Source of the DNA: Kitasatospora arboriphila
GTDB taxonomy: Bacteria; Actinomycetota; Actinomycetes; Mycobacteriales; Mycobacteriaceae
Assembly: GCF_000717275.1 (NCBI RefSeq)
Contig: NZ_JNYV01000004.1
Location: 620,001-684,000, forward strand
DNA length: 64,000 nucleotides
Direction of reading: 5' to 3'
The notes beneath the pieces were generated by a model, which saw only the letters and a list, made by a program, of their open reading frames with translations, was not told the DNA's origin and did not search any database. This document shows, in pieces, positions 34,244-42,877 of this stretch. Position numbers and translations under genes: made by a program. Every line of letters starts with the position of its first letter. Position 1 is the first letter of the stretch.

Positions 34244-35256
34244 GCGACTGCCTTTCGTGAGGAGAACAGACGGCGGCGGGCACGCGGCACGGTGAGGCGC
34301 CAGCGCTGGCCGGGATCGGTGGCGATGCGGGCCCACGCCGCGAGGATCGTGGCGGACACCGTGGTCACCACGATGGCGAGACCTGGGAAGAACGACAGCC
34401 ACCATGCGGTCTGCAGGTAGGTGCGTCCCTGCGACACCATCAGGCCCCAGCTGATGTCCGGCGGCTGGATTCCGATGCCCAGGAAGCTCAGCGACGATTC
34501 GGCCAGCATGACAAAACAGAAGTCGAGGGTGGCAACGGTGAGCAGGGTGGGCAGCAGGATAGGCAGGACATGCGAGCGGATGATCGATCCACTGCTGGCG
34601 CCGAACGTGCGGGCGGCATCGACGAAGACCCTGCTCTGCAGTTCGGCCGACTCCGCCCGTGCGGTACGCAGATAGATGGGGATGCGTGTGAAGGCCAGCA
34701 CCAGAACGATATTGGCTGCACTCGGCGAGAACACGTAGAGCACCACGACCGCCAGCAGCAGGGAAGGAAAACTCATGATCACGTCGGCGACCCGCATCGC
34801 GGTGGTCTCGCGCCAGCCGCGGTGGTAACCGGCCCACATGCCGATCACCGAACCGATGACGCAAGAGATCACCACGGCGGGCAGGGCCACCATCATCGTG
34901 GTTTGACAGGCGACGATCAGACGGGCCAGCATGCTGCGACCGAGCGGGTCGGTGCCGAGCACGTTCATCCAGCCGGTGTCGAGGTTGAACGGGGCCAGAT
35001 TCGACTGGTCGAGGTTCTGATCGGTGGCGGCGCTACCCACCAGCCACGGCCCGAAGCAGGCGACGAGAAGGACAAAGGCGAGGATGCCTGCGGCGACCGT
35101 GGCCATCGGATCCCGCAGCAGCAGTCGCCAGAGGGGCATCCTGTTGGACGGAACCTTGCCTGCGGCAACGGAATCGCCGGTGATGTCTGTGGGCGCGACC
35201 AGCGAACCGGTGGGATCGGTGACTGTGGACTCGGACGGTCCGGTGACAATCGACAT
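34240..35256 (-). CDS. dppC: Oligopeptide-type ABC transporter permease (DppC-like)
   Basis: This 338-residue permease has the extended N-terminal tail of the DppC/OppC class (about 45 residues) before the first helix (VAAGILAFVLLVACFGPWLV). The BPD-transport core contains LGTDPLGRSMLARLIVACQT and, in the cytoplasmic coupling loop, the EAA-like segment DAARTFGASSGSIIRSHVLP. About six helices are visible. The ATG at 35256 starts 9 bases after the DppB stop. It forms the channel with the DppB-like permease. Confidence 0.92.
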   Translation of the reverse strand: MSIVTGPSESTVTDPTGSLVAPTDITGDSVAAGKVPSNRMPLWRLLLRDPMATVAAGILAFVLLVACFGPWLVGSAATDQNLDQSNLAPFNLDTGWMNVLGTDPLGRSMLARLIVACQTTMMVALPAVVISCVIGSVIGMWAGYHRGWRETTAMRVADVIMSFPSLLLAVVVLYVFSPSAANIVLVLAFTRIPIYLRTARAESAELQSRVFVDAARTFGASSGSIIRSHVLPILLPTLLTVATLDFCFVMLAESSLSFLGIGIQPPDISWGLMVSQGRTYLQTAWWLSFFPGLAIVVTTVSATILAAWARIATDPGQRWRLTVPRARRRLFSSRKAVA

Positions 35257-35265
35257 GACGTTCTC

Positions 35266-36192
35266 CTAGACCTTGACCTTTTCGCGGACCCGCGCGTCCA
35301 GCAGCGCGTAACCGGCGTCGATGACGACGTTGAGGATGAAAATGCTGACAGCGGTGAGCAATACGGCGGCTTGCAGCACTGCGAAGTCGCGTTGCAGGAT
35401 CGAATCGATCATCAGCTTGCCGATGCCGGGCCAACCGAAGATGGCCTCCACCACCACCGCACCGTTGACCAGCGCGACTGCGAGGTCGCCCGCCACGGTC
35501 AACGCCGGCGCGGCGGCGTTTCGCAGCGCATGGTGCGTGACGACGCGCATGTCGCCGGCCCCTTTGCTGCGGGCAAGTCGCACATACGGCGCGGAGAGCG
35601 CCTGCACCATCGCGCCCCGGACCACTTGGGTCAGGACTCCCAGCGGCCTGATCAGCAGTGTGGCGATCGGCAGGATCCAGGAGAGGGTGCTGCCCGTACC
35701 GGACGTGGGCAGCCAGCCCAGGACCACCGCGAAGATCCAGATGCCGGTGATGGCGAACCAGAAGTCGGGGACGCTCGCCGCCGTCATCGACAGCAGCGAC
35801 GAGAAGCGGTCGGCAAGTGAGTTGGGCCGGAAAGCCGCCCAGCAACCCAGGATCACCGCGCCGACGATGGCCAGCAGCATGGTGAAGAACGCCAGCTGCA
35901 ATGTCGCGGGAAATGCCCGCAAGGCCATCTCGGCCGCCGACTCGCCGGTGCGTAGCGACTCGCCGAAGTCCAGGTGGACCACGCCGCCCAGGTAGTCGAG
36001 CATCTGGTTCCAGACGGGCTTGTCGAGACCGTTCTCGGCCGCGAACTCGGCACGCTGATCCGGGGTCGCAGACACCGGGAGGTAGAGGTTGGTGGGATCA
36101 CCGGTGAGTCGGGCGAGCAGGAAGACACCGAAGAGCACGACCAACAGAGGGATGAGGCTGGTGTACATGCGGCGTCGCAGGAAGGCGAACAT
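35266..36192 (-). CDS. dppB: Oligopeptide-type ABC transporter permease (DppB-like)
   Basis: This 308-residue permease shows the DppB/OppB pattern. The N-terminal first helix is MYTSLIPLLVVLFGVFLLAR, followed by a periplasmic segment with LDFGESLRTGE. The coupling loop contains YVRLARSKGAGDMRVVTHHA, and the later helices include EAIFGWPGIGKLMIDSI, a strong family signature. It is preceded by the substrate-binding protein gene, about 70 bases away, and followed closely by the second permease. A GGTGAGAG site precedes the ATG. Confidence 0.92.
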   Translation of the reverse strand: MFAFLRRRMYTSLIPLLVVLFGVFLLARLTGDPTNLYLPVSATPDQRAEFAAENGLDKPVWNQMLDYLGGVVHLDFGESLRTGESAAEMALRAFPATLQLAFFTMLLAIVGAVILGCWAAFRPNSLADRFSSLLSMTAASVPDFWFAITGIWIFAVVLGWLPTSGTGSTLSWILPIATLLIRPLGVLTQVVRGAMVQALSAPYVRLARSKGAGDMRVVTHHALRNAAAPALTVAGDLAVALVNGAVVVEAIFGWPGIGKLMIDSILQRDFAVLQAAVLLTAVSIFILNVVIDAGYALLDARVREKVKV

Positions 36193-36262
36193 CTCTCACC
36201 GCTTTCTCGAGGACATGGGGCTGGTCATGACAGGTTCCTTCAGGTGGTGTGGAAAGCGGGGG

Positions 36263-37840
36263 TCAGTCGTTGCCGGAGGCGGTGGCATGGGTCATCTCGG
36301 CCAGTCGCATCTCGTCGCCGGTTGCCGAGTTCGGTTGGTAGGAAACAGACGGAGCCTTGGCCAGTACCGCGTTCATGTGAGCGAGGTAGGCGTACTGACG
36401 GATCTTGCTCGGTTCGTCGGCGAGGACCGCGGCGAACGCCCCCTGGCGGGCATCGCCTGTCTGGTTCTGGGCCGTCTCTATCTCGGCGTCGAACTCGGGC
36501 GTGCCATAGGTGCTCTGGTAGCCATCGCTCAGCAGGTATTGCTCGGCGGTGAACTGGGCATCACCGGCCTGGTTGCCGTGCTGGATCATCAGCAGGATCG
36601 GTCCCTCGTCGGGGAAGGGCCGGATCTGGTAGAGCATCTGGCCCGAGGTGTCCATCATCTCGATCTTGACGTTGAGACCGATCTGGTCGAGTGAGTTCTG
36701 GATGACCTCGATGGTCTCGTTGATCTTCGGGTACATACCTGTGCGCCCGATGAGCTTGATCTGCTTCTCGACCGGCACCCCGTCTGCTTTGGCCTCGGCC
36801 ACAAGCGTTTTCGCGCGGTTGAGGTCGTAGGGGGTGGCAGAGATCGTGTCGTTGAACCCGATGATGCTCGGGCCGACGAGCTGTGCCGCCGGATCTCCGA
36901 GGCCGCGGAAGAGGGCCTTGATGATCCCGTCGCGATTGATCGACAGGTCGATGGCCTCGCGTACCCGGTAGTCGTCGAGCGGTGGTTCATCCGCCTGCAT
37001 CCGCAGCGCGGTGGTCTCGTTGTTCGGGTACGACACACCCAGGTCCCCGGCGCCGTCTTCCGGGCCCAGGTAGGTGGCTATCTCCGCCTCGTCGTTGGTC
37101 ACCATGGCTGCGCGCACGCTGCCCTCGGTACGCCACTGGTACACCGCACGGCTGTACTCCGGGGTGGGGCCGGCGTACTCGGGATTGAGCGCGAGAGCCA
37201 GCTTTTGGCCCGGATCCCAGTAGTCGACCCGGTAGGGACCGGTGCCGATCGGGATACGCACCTTGTCCGCGGTGTCGGTACTGGTCGGGACCATCTCGAT
37301 GAACGAGACACGCAGCGGCAGAATCGGATCCGGAGTGGGGGTGGTCACTGTCACCGTCGCCGGATCGGTCGCTTCGACGACAAGTTCGTCGTCACCGAAC
37401 ACGTAGCCGTCCACCTCGCAGCCGATCGTGGAGTTGATCGTGCGATTGATGGAGAAGGCGGCGGATTCGGCATCGAAGGGCGTGCCGTCGCTGAATCTGA
37501 CGCCCTGGTGGATGCGGAACGTCCAGGTGTTGGGAGAGGTCTGCTCCCATGAGTCGGCCAGCTTCGGCTCGAGGTCACCGGTATCGGGATTGCGTTCGAT
37601 GAGCGGCTCGGTGATGTTGGACCGGACCACGGGACCCGTGGCCGTCAGCGAGGCGTCGCACGGCTCGAGCGTCGGAGGCTCCTGCGGGAGCACGATGCGC
37701 AGGGTGTTCGGGTCGGCAGCGTCGGTCTGTGTCGAGTTGGCGACCGAACAACCGGTGGCCAGAGCGGCCACGGCGGCCATGGCGACGACCGCCCGTACGG
37801 AATGGCGTCGGGATGCCGGCTGCGGGGCTGCGGCGTGCAT
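36263..37840 (-). CDS. dppA: ABC transporter substrate-binding lipoprotein (SBP family 5, DppA-like)
   Basis: This 525-residue protein has a basic N-terminus with a hydrophobic segment ending AALATGCSVANS (lipobox cysteine about C31). It is anchored outside the membrane. The SBP_bac_5 domain contains the family markers IVLPQEPPTLEP, WTFRIHQGVRFSDGTPFDAE, GTGPYRVDYWDPGQKL and DDYRVREAIDLSINRDGIIK. Family 5 proteins bind peptides, nickel or carbohydrates. The linkage to two glucarate-dehydratase genes points to a sugar acid or an oligosaccharide of it, but this is inference. A GGAGG site precedes the ATG. It is the first gene of its operon, opposite the dehydrogenase at 38204. Confidence 0.93.
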   Translation of the reverse strand: MHAAAPQPASRRHSVRAVVAMAAVAALATGCSVANSTQTDAADPNTLRIVLPQEPPTLEPCDASLTATGPVVRSNITEPLIERNPDTGDLEPKLADSWEQTSPNTWTFRIHQGVRFSDGTPFDAESAAFSINRTINSTIGCEVDGYVFGDDELVVEATDPATVTVTTPTPDPILPLRVSFIEMVPTSTDTADKVRIPIGTGPYRVDYWDPGQKLALALNPEYAGPTPEYSRAVYQWRTEGSVRAAMVTNDEAEIATYLGPEDGAGDLGVSYPNNETTALRMQADEPPLDDYRVREAIDLSINRDGIIKALFRGLGDPAAQLVGPSIIGFNDTISATPYDLNRAKTLVAEAKADGVPVEKQIKLIGRTGMYPKINETIEVIQNSLDQIGLNVKIEMMDTSGQMLYQIRPFPDEGPILLMIQHGNQAGDAQFTAEQYLLSDGYQSTYGTPEFDAEIETAQNQTGDARQGAFAAVLADEPSKIRQYAYLAHMNAVLAKAPSVSYQPNSATGDEMRLAEMTHATASGND

Positions 37841-37997
37841 GGGTCCTCCGTTGATGATGGTGAATCGCGTCGATCGAGACGCTGACCGTTTGTGACGGTA
37901 GCCACAACCTAGAAGTGCCCCGAGGAGGCGTCAACAGTCCAAAAGGCCTGCAAACCGCCATTTCTGTCGGTGATGGGCGTCACTGGATGTCTCATCT

Positions 37998-38013
37998 GGT
38001 GACACGACTCACC
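37998..38013. promoter_or_regulatory. CRP/GlxR-like site, hexarate island
   Basis: GGTGACACGACTCACC matches TGTGA-N6-TCACA at 8 of 10 fixed positions and is itself a perfect 5+6+5 palindrome. It lies about 160 bases from dppA and 190 bases from the dehydrogenase start, so it could serve either promoter. Confidence 0.45.
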
Positions 38014-38165
38014 TGCAATATAGCCTCTGACCTGCCGCATTACGGATTGCTTGTCGCCGAGCCCACTCGGCGACCAACCCAGTGATGCCGTTTGGGTATC
38101 AGTCCATGTTATTTACGAGTTGGACAGGTATTCCTGAGGCGGCTTACCGTACGGGTAACTCGATG

Positions 38166-38182
38166 AAGACCATGATGGTCTT
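38166..38182. promoter_or_regulatory. 17-base palindrome before the hydroxyacid dehydrogenase gene
   Basis: AAGACCA-TGA-TGGTCTT is a perfect inverted repeat that ends 21 bases before the ATG at 38204, just ahead of the ribosome binding site. Its ACCA-N3-TGGT core resembles sites of GntR/IclR-class regulators. No such regulator gene lies nearby, so its protein is unknown. Confidence 0.45.
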
Positions 38183-38203
38183 TCCCTGTCGTCAGGAGGC
38201 ACG

Positions 38204-39250
38204 ATGGCCGATGTCGCACCAGTCGCGGCACGACCGGCGAAAAGCACTGCACCACAGCAGTATCGCGACTCGGAGGACGAGGCGGGACGGGTGCTGCAGG
38301 TCGGCCCGCTCAAGCCGTCGCTCGCTGAGTCCCTGGCAGCCGGCTACGGAGCGTTGTTGCTCCCTGACGACAGTTCCCGAGAGGGCTTCCTCGCCACTCG
38401 GGGCGATGCCGTCGCCGCTGTTGTCACCTCTGGCCGCACGGGCGTCGACGCGGCACTGATGGCGCAGTTGCCGAACCTCGGCGCGGTCATCCACTTCGGC
38501 GTTGGTTACGACACCACCGACGTCGAGGTTGCCCGGCAGCGGGGCGTGGGCGTGAGCAACACCCCGGACGTCCTCACCGATTGCGTTGCGGACACCGCGG
38601 TGGGACTGCTCATCGACACGCTGCGCGGTTTCTCTGCTTCGGACCGCTACGTGCGGGCCGGCCGGTGGGCGAGCGAGGGCAACTTCCGCCTGACGCGCAA
38701 GGTGAGCGGCGCCCGAGTCGGAATCATCGGACTCGGCCGCATCGGTTCGGCAATTGCCGAGCGTCTCAAAGGCTTCGGGTGCAGCATTGCTTACCACAAC
38801 CGCCGCGAGATAGTCGGCTCGCCGTATCGGTACTCATCGTCGCCGGCCGAACTGGCGGCATCGGTGGACGTACTCGTCGTGGCGGCCTCAGGTGGTGAAC
38901 ACACCCGGCAGCTCGTCGATCGTGATGTCCTCGAGGCGCTGGGGCCCAACGGCTTCCTGGTGAACGTGGCGCGGGGCAGCGTGGTCGACGAAGAAGCGCT
39001 GGTCGACCTGCTCACGTCGGGCGGTCTGGCCGGCGCGGGTCTCGACGTGTTCGCCGACGAGCCGCATGTCCCGGCTGCGCTCGTCGGCCTCGACAACGTT
39101 GTCCTGCTGCCCCATGTCGCCAGTGGCACCACCGAGACACGCGCCGCGATGGAAGCCCTGACGCTGGCCAACCTCGACGAGTATCTCGCCCAGGGCACGC
39201 TGAGGACGGCCGTGCTGCAACCTCAACCGAAAGGAAGGCCGCGCCCATGA
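38204..39250 (+). CDS. D-isomer-specific 2-hydroxyacid dehydrogenase (GhrB-like)
   Basis: This 348-residue enzyme has an N-terminal substrate domain and a Rossmann domain beginning VGIIGLGRIGSAIAERL. Catalytic residues are the Arg in LVNVARGSVVDEE, the Glu in VFADEPHVPAAL and the His in LLPHVASGTTETR, so the set is complete. The family includes glyoxylate/hydroxypyruvate reductases. Its position suggests a role in hydroxyacid metabolism connected with hexarate use. It begins after a GGAGG site and overlaps the universal stress gene by 4 bases (ATGA). An extra N-terminal tail of about 25 residues precedes the family domain. Confidence 0.92.
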   Translation: MADVAPVAARPAKSTAPQQYRDSEDEAGRVLQVGPLKPSLAESLAAGYGALLLPDDSSREGFLATRGDAVAAVVTSGRTGVDAALMAQLPNLGAVIHFGVGYDTTDVEVARQRGVGVSNTPDVLTDCVADTAVGLLIDTLRGFSASDRYVRAGRWASEGNFRLTRKVSGARVGIIGLGRIGSAIAERLKGFGCSIAYHNRREIVGSPYRYSSSPAELAASVDVLVVAASGGEHTRQLVDRDVLEALGPNGFLVNVARGSVVDEEALVDLLTSGGLAGAGLDVFADEPHVPAALVGLDNVVLLPHVASGTTETRAAMEALTLANLDEYLAQGTLRTAVLQPQPKGRPRP

Positions 39251-39642
39251 GCGTTGTGCTGAGCTATGTGCCCTCTACAGAGGGGCGCGGTGCGTTGTCG
39301 TTCGGCTTCGCCGAGGCACGCATGCGCGGAACGGATCTGATGGTCATCGCCGAGGACGACAGCGGATCGTCTCCGGAGTTCGAATCAGATCTCGACGCTG
39401 CGCGCCAGGCCGCCGGGGCGGCCGATGTGGTTTTTGCGATCGAGCCAAATGATCCGGCCCTCTCTCACGCCGACAATCTCATCGACGCGTCGTATCGCGA
39501 CGATGTCGAGCTCATCGTGATCGGTATCCGTCGCCGTTCACCGGTTGGCAAATTGCTGACCGGCAGCGCCATGCAGCGGGTTCTGCTCGATGCGCAGTGC
39601 CCCGTCGCCGCAGTCAAACCCCCGGTGCGCTCGGCTGTGTGA
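39247..39642 (+). CDS. Universal stress protein (UspA family)
   Basis: This 131-residue single-domain protein has the UspA fold pattern. It starts VVLSYVPSTEGRGALSFGF, has the central strand DDVELIVIGIRRRS, and the ATP-binding signature follows as G-KLLTGSAMQRVLLDAQCPV, the G-2x-G-9x-G(S/T) type in slightly altered form. Usp proteins bind ATP and are induced on stress or growth arrest. It overlaps the hydroxyacid dehydrogenase gene and is probably co-translated with it. The stop is 21 bases from the convergent LysR gene. Confidence 0.88.
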   Translation: MSVVLSYVPSTEGRGALSFGFAEARMRGTDLMVIAEDDSGSSPEFESDLDAARQAAGAADVVFAIEPNDPALSHADNLIDASYRDDVELIVIGIRRRSPVGKLLTGSAMQRVLLDAQCPVAAVKPPVRSAV

Positions 39643-39663
39643 CGACTGCTTTACAGTTCGAAA

Positions 39664-40557
39664 TCATATCCATTCACGTTGCGGTAGAACGTCTTCCATG
39701 ATCCGGGCCAGTGCCGGATTCGGATTGTCCGGGCGCCACGCGGCATTCATCTGAACCGGGCGGTCTCGAACCGCTGTCACCTCTTTGAAGACGACGCCCT
39801 CAGGGTGCATGGTGGCGGCTGATTCGGGCACCAGCGCCATCCCGAGACCGGACCTGACCAACACCAGCATGGTGTGCACCTGGGTGACGTACTGGACGTA
39901 ACGTGGTGTCGCGCCGACGATGGTGAACGTGCTGATCAGCAACTCGTGGAAATAGCGGGCGTCGACGGGGGAGTACATCACCACGGGACGGTTGTCGAAG
40001 TCCTCGATGGTGAGGTGCTCAGCATCGATGAGATCGTGATCCGCGGGCAAGGCGGCGATCAGCCGCTCATGATGGATCGGCCGGCTGCTGATACCTGGGC
40101 GGGTCATGATGGGGCGCACGAGCCCCAGGTCGAGCTCTCCGCCCGACAGTGACTCGATCTGGGCGGAAGAGACCATCTCGCGCAGAACGAGTTTGACGTC
40201 GGGTAGTACCTCCCGGGCGGTGGCCAGCAATCGAGGCAGTACTGCATGAGCAGATGCGCCCGTGAATCCGATGATGACGGTGCCGAGATCGCCGGCAGGC
40301 ACCCGGCGCACGGTCAGGACTGCGCTCTCGGACAGCCGCACGATGCGGCGGGCGTCGGGCAGGAAGGCTGACCCGGCGGCAGTCAGCGTGACCGAACGAC
40401 TGGTCCGGTCGACGAGTTGCACCCCGAGTTCGTTCTCCAGTTGCTGGATCTGCCTGCTCAGTGGCGGCTGCGTCATGTGAAGACGTTCGGCAGCTCGGCC
40501 GAAATGGAGTTCTTCGGCGACGGCGATGAAGCAGGTGAGGCGAGCCAGCGAGAACAT
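39664..40557 (-). CDS. LysR-family transcriptional regulator, hexarate cluster
   Basis: This 297-residue LysR regulator has the N-terminal winged helix in LARLTCFIAVAEELHFGRAA, then ERLHMTQPPLSRQIQQLE, and a C-terminal ligand-binding domain (about residues 90-290). The ATG at 40557 places the conserved region at the start; an in-frame start at 40608 adds 17 unconserved residues. It follows the catabolic gene gudD copy 2 on the same strand with 84 bases between, so it is probably in that operon rather than divergent. A hexarate or its breakdown product is the likely co-inducer. A candidate binding palindrome lies before the first gene of the cluster. Confidence 0.9.
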   Translation of the reverse strand: MFSLARLTCFIAVAEELHFGRAAERLHMTQPPLSRQIQQLENELGVQLVDRTSRSVTLTAAGSAFLPDARRIVRLSESAVLTVRRVPAGDLGTVIIGFTGASAHAVLPRLLATAREVLPDVKLVLREMVSSAQIESLSGGELDLGLVRPIMTRPGISSRPIHHERLIAALPADHDLIDAEHLTIEDFDNRPVVMYSPVDARYFHELLISTFTIVGATPRYVQYVTQVHTMLVLVRSGLGMALVPESAATMHPEGVVFKEVTAVRDRPVQMNAAWRPDNPNPALARIMEDVLPQREWI

Positions 40558-40641
40558 TGATCCACTCCCGGTATCGGAATTGGGCGCGTCAGCGGCCCAG
40601 TGGATCAATGTACGCGCCGGTTCAGCGCCGGACGAGCGGGT

Positions 40642-41913
40642 TCACCAGCGTGGGCAGGTGTTCTCGAACGACGGGTCGATGGTTTTCATGTAGCCGGTGT
40701 CGTCGCGGTCCCGGATGCCGCAGTCGAGATACTGCTGGTGCAGAGCCGCGAGGGCATCTTCGTCGATCTCGACACCCAGTCCCGGACCAGTCGGAACCGG
40801 TACTGCGCCATCGACGATGGACAACGCTCCTGCTCGTACGACGTCCTCGGTCTTCCACGGCCAATGAGTGTCACAGGCGTAGGACAGATTGGGCGTCGCG
40901 GCGGCCAGGTGGACCATGGCGGCAAGGCTGATGCCCAGATGCGAGTTGGAATGCATCGAAAGGCCCAGACCGAAGGTCTCACAGATCCCGGCGAGCAACC
41001 GCGACCGTTGCAGGCCACCCCAATAGTGGTGGTCGGAGAGAACCACGGACACCGAGTTCTGCCGGACCGACGGTTCGAGCTGGTCGAAGGCGACCACGCA
41101 CATGTTGGTCGCCAGAGGCATTTTCGCTTCCGCCGCCACTTGGGCCATGCCCTGCAGGCCCGGTGTCGGGTCTTCGAGGTACTCGACGACGCCGGCGAGT
41201 TCGGATGCCACCTCGATCGAGGTGTCGACCGTCCACGCCGCGTTGGGGTCCAGTCGCAGCGGCAGGTCGGGGAATGCCGACCGCAGCGCCTTCATGGCCG
41301 CGATCTCCTGTTCGGGAGGAAACACACCGCCTTTGAGCTTGATCGCCTTGAATCCGTACGTGCCGATCATCCGCTGCGCCTGCCGGACGAGACCCTCCGG
41401 GTCGAGCGCCGCACCCCACTCGTCGGGGTCTGCTCCGGGATGGGCAGCCCATTTGTAGAACAGGTACGCACTGAACGGCACCTCGGTGCGCACGGCGCCG
41501 CCGAGGAGATCCGATACCGGCCGGCCCAGGGCCTTGCCCTGGATGTCGAGGCACGCGACCTCGAAGGGTGACAGCACCCGATCGGTGGTGCTGGCGGTGG
41601 TGATCATGCCGGCCACACCGTCCCCGCCGCTGACCGACAGCGTGCCCAGGGTGGCATCGATGGTCGTTCGCAGTGCGTTGAGCGCGAACACATCGTGTCC
41701 GGTGATCGCCTTCGCGGACGCCTCGAGCCGAGCCAGATGCGCGGTGTCGGCGTAGGTTTCGCCCAGCCCGACGATTCCGGCGTCGGTGTCGAGCTGGATG
41801 ATCGCTCGGAGTGCGAAGGGCTGGTGGACGCCTACGGTGTTGAGTAGCGGCGGATCGGCGAAAGCGACCGGTGTGATGCGGGCGCCGGTGATCCGGATCG
41901 GTCCAGTGGGCAT
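40642..41913 (-). CDS. gudD2: Glucarate dehydratase-type enolase superfamily enzyme (copy 2)
   Basis: This 423-residue enzyme is a second glucarate-dehydratase-type protein, clearly different from the copy at 30064. It keeps the KxK pair in AIKLKGGV, Asp in RLDPNAAW, Glu in EYLEDPTP, Asn in ATNMCVV, His in SMHSNSHLG and Asp in ACDTHWPWK. The two copies may take different hexarates, for instance glucarate and galactarate or idarate. The start overlaps the kdgD stop by 1 base, so the genes are coupled. Product identity is firm to the subgroup but not to the exact sugar acid. Confidence 0.88.
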   Translation of the reverse strand: MPTGPIRITGARITPVAFADPPLLNTVGVHQPFALRAIIQLDTDAGIVGLGETYADTAHLARLEASAKAITGHDVFALNALRTTIDATLGTLSVSGGDGVAGMITTASTTDRVLSPFEVACLDIQGKALGRPVSDLLGGAVRTEVPFSAYLFYKWAAHPGADPDEWGAALDPEGLVRQAQRMIGTYGFKAIKLKGGVFPPEQEIAAMKALRSAFPDLPLRLDPNAAWTVDTSIEVASELAGVVEYLEDPTPGLQGMAQVAAEAKMPLATNMCVVAFDQLEPSVRQNSVSVVLSDHHYWGGLQRSRLLAGICETFGLGLSMHSNSHLGISLAAMVHLAAATPNLSYACDTHWPWKTEDVVRAGALSIVDGAVPVPTGPGLGVEIDEDALAALHQQYLDCGIRDRDDTGYMKTIDPSFENTCPRW

Positions 41914-42848
41914 CAGACCGCGACGGCCGGTGACAGGGCGCCTTCGAGGACGGCCCGGCCGGCAGCGGTGATCTCGATGAGCTCCTGCTGGTGCGCCTGT
42001 GTCAACGGCACGAGCGGTGCGCGAACCGGTCCGGCATCGAGACCTTCCATCGTGACGCCGAACTTCACCATCGACACCGCGTAACCGGGGACCTGGTTGC
42101 GCAGGCGGACCAGCGGGTGGAAGAACTTGCGCAACAGAGCTTCTGCGAGTTGGTCGTCCCCGGACTCCAGGGCGTTGTAGAACGCCAGCGCGATCTCAGG
42201 GGCAAACGCGAAGGTTGCCGACGAGTACAGGGTGACGCCGATGGCGCGGTAGGCCTGCTGGGTGATCTCGGCGGTGGGCAGACCGTTGAAGAACAGGAAG
42301 TTCTTGCCTGAAGGTGCCAGGGCGTCCTTGACGGCCATCACGATGCGGGCGACGTTGTCCAGGTCGCCGGTTCCGTCTTTGAACCCGATGACGGTGGGCA
42401 GCTGCGCCACCTCGACCGCGGCAGCCTCGTTGTAGACGGCCGAACCGCGGTTGTAGACGATGAGCGGGAGGTCGGTGGCGGCAGCGATGGTGCGGGTGTA
42501 CTCCACGAGCCCGGCGGGCGGCATCGTCACGAGGTACGGCGGTAGGAGCAGGATGCCATCGGCGCCCGCGGCCTCGGCACTACGTGCGAATTCCTTTGCC
42601 TGGACCAGCGATCCGCCGGCGCCGGCGAACACGGGCACCCGTCCGGCCACGACCTCGACCGCCGTTGCGACGATCTTGCTGAACTCGTCGAGCCCCAGAG
42701 CATGGAATTCGCCTGTGCCGCAGGCAACAAAGACGCCACCGGGTCCCGCGGCGACACCCTTGTCGAGGTGCTCGGCGAGCAGGGTGTAGTCCACATCCCC
42801 GGACGGGGTGAACGGGGTGACGGGAAAGAACAGAACTCCGTCGAGCAT
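41913..42848 (-). CDS. kdgD: 5-dehydro-4-deoxyglucarate dehydratase
   Basis: This 311-residue enzyme of the DHDPS/NAL class-I aldolase family has the Schiff-base Lys in VIGFKDGTGDLDN, the Tyr in LPLIVYNRGSAV and the early FPVTPFTPSGDVDY signature. It should convert 5-dehydro-4-deoxy-D-glucarate (the glucarate-dehydratase product) to 2-oxoglutarate semialdehyde, with loss of CO2 and water. The ATG at 42848 has an AAGGAGAAA site upstream. It lies between the semialdehyde dehydrogenase gene (29 bases apart) and gudD copy 2, exactly the pathway order. Confidence 0.93.
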   Translation of the reverse strand: MLDGVLFFPVTPFTPSGDVDYTLLAEHLDKGVAAGPGGVFVACGTGEFHALGLDEFSKIVATAVEVVAGRVPVFAGAGGSLVQAKEFARSAEAAGADGILLLPPYLVTMPPAGLVEYTRTIAAATDLPLIVYNRGSAVYNEAAAVEVAQLPTVIGFKDGTGDLDNVARIVMAVKDALAPSGKNFLFFNGLPTAEITQQAYRAIGVTLYSSATFAFAPEIALAFYNALESGDDQLAEALLRKFFHPLVRLRNQVPGYAVSMVKFGVTMEGLDAGPVRAPLVPLTQAHQQELIEITAAGRAVLEGALSPAVAV

Positions 42849-42877
42849 CAGATTTCTCCTTGAATGGGTGGGGTTGG

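Larger units (their letters stand above)
37841..38203. other. Divergent control region of the hexarate island
   Basis: These 363 bases separate the divergent dppA-like operon and the hydroxyacid dehydrogenase-USP pair. No gene is seen. It contains a CRP/GlxR-like palindrome at 37998-38013, a TTACC-N5-GGTAA inverted repeat at 38144-38158 and a perfect 17-base palindrome at 38166-38182. A GGAGG site lies at about 38196. Its composition is less GC-rich than the neighbouring genes, as expected for promoters. Confidence 0.6.
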
